From the NCBI GenBank assembly GCA_937893815.1, contig CALCSH010000009.1, forward strand, positions 1 to 7,036: a stretch of DNA of 7,036 bases, written 5' to 3'. The notes under the pieces were generated by a model. It had not been told where the DNA came from. It made no database searches and was given only the letters and a program-made list of their open reading frames with translations. The first letter of the stretch is position 1; each line of letters opens with the position of its first letter. Of this stretch, positions 5,438 through 7,036 are shown piece after piece. The position numbers were made by a program, and so were the translations under genes. This DNA is from an uncultured Anaerolineae bacterium. Its GTDB lineage: Bacteria > Chloroflexota > Anaerolineae > Anaerolineales > UBA11858.

Positions 5438-5464
5438 TAATCCGCGATATTAATGGATTGAAAA

Positions 5465-5731
5465 ATGGCAATCAGCAAAGAAACCACAAAAAAACAACCC
5501 CGCGTAATCATGTTTTCGACGCCAACTTGCTCCTATTGCAAAACGGCAAAACAATATTTTCGACAAAAAGGTGTACGCTTCAAAGATGTTGATGTTTCGC
5601 GCGACCTGACCGCTGCTCGCGATATGGTGCGGCGAAGTGGACAGCAAGGCGTACCCCAGATTTTGATCGGCAGCAAAATTATTGTCGGCTTTGATCGTCC
5701 GAAAATCGACAAGCTGCTGGATTTGAACTAA
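5465..5731 (+). CDS. Glutaredoxin-family protein (NrdH/YruB-like)
   Basis: This 88-aa single-domain thioredoxin-fold protein has the active site TPTCSYC (C22, C25) after the first strand RVIMFS, then helix KTAKQYFRQKG, strand VRFKDVDVSRD, cis-Pro in QGVPQI (about P64) and the C-terminal IIVGFDRPKIDKLL. The GFD and GVP motifs are typical of NrdH/YruB-type glutaredoxins, which reduce client disulfides using glutathione, thioredoxin reductase or another low-molecular-weight thiol. A Lys-rich tail (residues 5-10) precedes the fold. It starts 27 bases after the PDO stop, with only a weak GGA ribosome site. It is probably co-transcribed with the PDO and could be its redox partner. Confidence 0.92.
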   Translation: MAISKETTKKQPRVIMFSTPTCSYCKTAKQYFRQKGVRFKDVDVSRDLTAARDMVRRSGQQGVPQILIGSKIIVGFDRPKIDKLLDLN

Positions 5732-5738
5732 TCCGATG

Positions 5739-6134
5739 ATGTAGAAAGTTGCGATCGTCACCGAGAATGGTACACGTATCAGCAGCCATTTTGGCAGCGC
5801 CCCGTTGTTTAAAATCTTCACGATCGAAAACGGCAAGGTGATTGGTGAAGAAGATCGTCAAAAAACAAATTTTGGCGGTCATCAACATGGACATGCCGAT
5901 GATGAGCATCGCCACGATGAAGGTCATCACCAACATGGCAAAGGCGCGCAAATGTTTCTGGAGATTGCCGATTGCCAGGTATTGATCTGTGGCGGCATGG
6001 GACAGCCTGCGTTTGAGAAAGCTCAAAATGCGGGCCTTGAAATATTTTTGAGCGGTGGAGAGATCGATGCCGCACTCAATAAATATATTACTGGCGAATT
6101 GGGCAGCGACGAACGCCGTATTCACAAGCATTAA
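5739..6134 (+). CDS. NifX/NafY-like DiNase_FeMo-co domain protein with TAG as second codon
   Basis: The frame from 5745 reads KVAIVTENGTRISSHFGSAP, then KIFTIENGKVIGEED, a His-rich stretch (GGHQHGHADDEHRHDEGHHQHG) and MFLEIADCQVLICGGMG. This is the full dinitrogenase iron-molybdenum-cofactor domain, which binds Fe-S or other metal clusters in NifX, NafY and many stand-alone anaerobe proteins. The natural start ATG (5739-5741) is followed at once by TAG (5742-5744) and then AAA GTT, where relatives usually read MKKVAI or MRKVAI. So codon 2 looks like a nonsense change (for example AAG to TAG) or an error. The first later start codon is TTG 5805, which would drop the first strand and leave 109 aa. 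There is no clear ribosome site at either. It starts 7 bases after the glutaredoxin. Metal or Fe-S handling is inferred from family and the His-rich segment. Confidence 0.75.
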
Positions 6135-6144
6135 TCCGACTCGA

Positions 6145-6199
6145 GGGATAGTCCTCTGCTACAATAGCAGAATCAAAGCAAACGTAGCGAGGCTATCCC
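6145..6199 (+). promoter_or_regulatory. Leader stem that sequesters the tlpA-like ribosome site
   Basis: GGGATAG plus CCTC (6145-6156, bulged T6152) pairs over 11 base pairs with GAGG plus CTATCCC (6189-6199), where GAGG is the Shine-Dalgarno of the next gene. Inside, TGCTA (6157-6161) and TAGCA (6165-6169) form a second stem with a CAA loop. No T-run follows, so it is not a terminator. TACAAT (6160-6165) could be a -10 box giving a transcript without the 5' arm, but no -35 fits. Confidence 0.5.
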
Positions 6200-6200
6200 C

Positions 6201-6836
6201 ATGTTTGATGAATCCAATTATCCGTATGAAGATCGCTGGAAACGAAAGCGTTTTTGGAACCACCGAAATACGCTGATTGGGGCTGCGATGGCGGTGATTC
6301 TAATTACTGGGATCAAATTCGCCCCCCAGTGGCTGTCATCCAACCCGGCAGCTGCCACCCCCACAACGGCGTATATCGAATACGGCTCGCGGCGCATCCC
6401 CGCGGTGATTCCCCAAGAAGTTGAATTTCTTGCTCCGGCGCTGCAAATGGTCAATCAAAGCGGTGAGCCAGTCTCATTGGATGATTACCTGGGGCAGGTA
6501 TTGCTGTTGAATATGTGGGCCACATGGTGCCCGGGGTGTGTGGCCGAAATGCCCGAGCTGGAAGCGTATTACCAGGCGCATCAGGCTGAGGGTCTGCTGG
6601 TGATTGGCCTCAATGCCGAAGATTCTGCGGCCGATATTGAAGCGTTCAATCAAAAAATGGGATTGAGTTTGCCCCATTGGCTGGATGTAAATAACAGTCT
6701 TTACAGCGCTTTTAATAATAATCATTTGCCTAGTTCGTATGTGGTTGACCGCGCGGGCGTTGTGCGCCTGGCTTGGTATGGTCCTATCAGCATCGAAGTT
6801 TTAGAAGAATTTGTCTCCCCGCTAGTAGATGAGTGA
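6201..6836 (+). CDS. Membrane-anchored TlpA/ResA-like thioredoxin-family protein
   Basis: This 211-aa protein has a short charged N-terminus (FDESNYPYEDRWKRKRFW), one membrane segment (about residues 24-42) and an extracytoplasmic thioredoxin fold. NMWATWCPGCVAEMPELEAYY holds the CPGC active site (C110, C113), LVIGLNAED follows, and cis-Pro lies in NHLPSSYVVD (P177). This is the AhpC-TSA/TlpA type used for reducing cytochrome c apoproteins or other exported thiols. The N-in orientation is supported by basic residues before the segment. The start has GAGG (6189-6192) at an 8-base spacing, buried in a leader stem. The next gene follows after 4 bases and also begins as a membrane-anchored protein. 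The substrate cannot be read from sequence. Confidence 0.93.
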   Translation: MFDESNYPYEDRWKRKRFWNHRNTLIGAAMAVILITGIKFAPQWLSSNPAAATPTTAYIEYGSRRIPAVIPQEVEFLAPALQMVNQSGEPVSLDDYLGQVLLLNMWATWCPGCVAEMPELEAYYQAHQAEGLLVIGLNAEDSAADIEAFNQKMGLSLPHWLDVNNSLYSAFNNNHLPSSYVVDRAGVVRLAWYGPISIEVLEEFVSPLVDE

Positions 6837-6840
6837 AATT

Positions 6841-7036
6841 ATGGCCAAACGAAGACGAAAAAACAAAAAAAGTAATGCCCTGCCGCTGATGATTGTCGGT
6901 GCAGGATTGATTTTATTGGCAGTTGCGGGTGTGTTTTTAAGCCAACGATTAACTGAATCGGCTACCGCTGCACCGACGGGCAGCGGCGCAGCTTCGTCGA
7001 TTCCTGCGTCGGTGCAGTATGCCGCTCCAGAGTTGA
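6841..7036 (+). CDS. Membrane-anchored protein, N-terminal fragment (possible second TlpA-like)
   Basis: The first 65 codons are visible before the window ends. A strongly basic start MAKRRRKNKKSNA is followed by a hydrophobic segment (about residues 14-33, LPLMIVGAGLILLAVAGVFL) and a flexible Ala/Ser/Thr/Gly stretch outside. The last residues IPASVQYAAPEL run parallel to IPAVIPQEVEFLAPAL in the preceding TlpA-like protein, just before its thioredoxin domain. A second membrane-anchored thioredoxin-fold protein is therefore likely, but no active site is in view. The start is 4 bases after the previous stop, suggesting one operon. Confidence 0.75.
   Translation, partial: MAKRRRKNKKSNALPLMIVGAGLILLAVAGVFLSQRLTESATAAPTGSGAASSIPASVQYAAPEL

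Noticed and set aside
5742..5744. TAG read as pyrrolysine
   Set aside because: Codon 2 is not a functional site in this family and no pyl genes are visible. A nonsense change or error is simpler.

Overview
The window reads as part of an anaerobic bacterial genome. It holds a CO dehydrogenase/acetyl-CoA synthase (Wood-Ljungdahl) operon on the minus strand and a thiol-redox cluster on the plus strand, with a long intergenic region (about 2817-3455) between them. The AcsB fragment is of the bacterial type because it has the N-terminal CODH-binding domain. An anaerobic Chloroflexota (Anaerolineae-like) lineage is my best guess from overall protein style. That is inference, and another anaerobe with the pathway is possible.

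Minus strand, 2816 to 1: a small HMA-fold-like protein without the usual CxxC, then acsA (CO dehydrogenase, complete, all cluster ligands visible), then the start of acsB, cut by the window edge. Four 8-bp-phased AACGTT units sit in the acsA-acsB gap. A sigma70-type promoter with a perfect 9+9 bp operator-like dyad lies just upstream of the operon. Immediately behind it is a strong intrinsic terminator that has no gene to terminate, next to a 133-bp element bounded by 12-nt inverted repeats.

Plus strand, 3456 to 7036: an ECF sigma factor and a soluble zinc anti-sigma factor whose Cys/His spacing equals that of RsrA, closed by a strong terminator. Next come a small zinc-ribbon protein behind an ECF-like promoter, a two-domain glutaredoxin-like protein disulfide oxidoreductase (PDO), a glutaredoxin, a NifX/NafY-like (DiNase_FeMo-co) protein, a membrane-anchored TlpA/ResA-like thioredoxin, and the start of a second membrane-anchored protein.

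The standout observation is in the PDO gene (4772-5437). An in-frame UGA at 5213-5215 occupies exactly the first cysteine of the C-terminal CxxC (TPT-UGA-PHC), and the same frame then continues through the rest of the domain to a TAA. This is best explained as a selenocysteine codon giving a UPHC active site, and a possible bacterial SECIS hairpin lies just downstream. A simple gene-calling pass would split it into a 147-aa truncated protein and an orphan 66-aa ORF. Two genes later the NifX-like ORF carries a TAG as its second codon, which looks more like a nonsense mutation or sequence error.

The combined model, an inference, is a SigR/RsrA-like thiol-responsive sigma system controlling a redox cluster with a selenoenzyme-like oxidoreductase, placed beside the oxygen-sensitive CODH/ACS operon.
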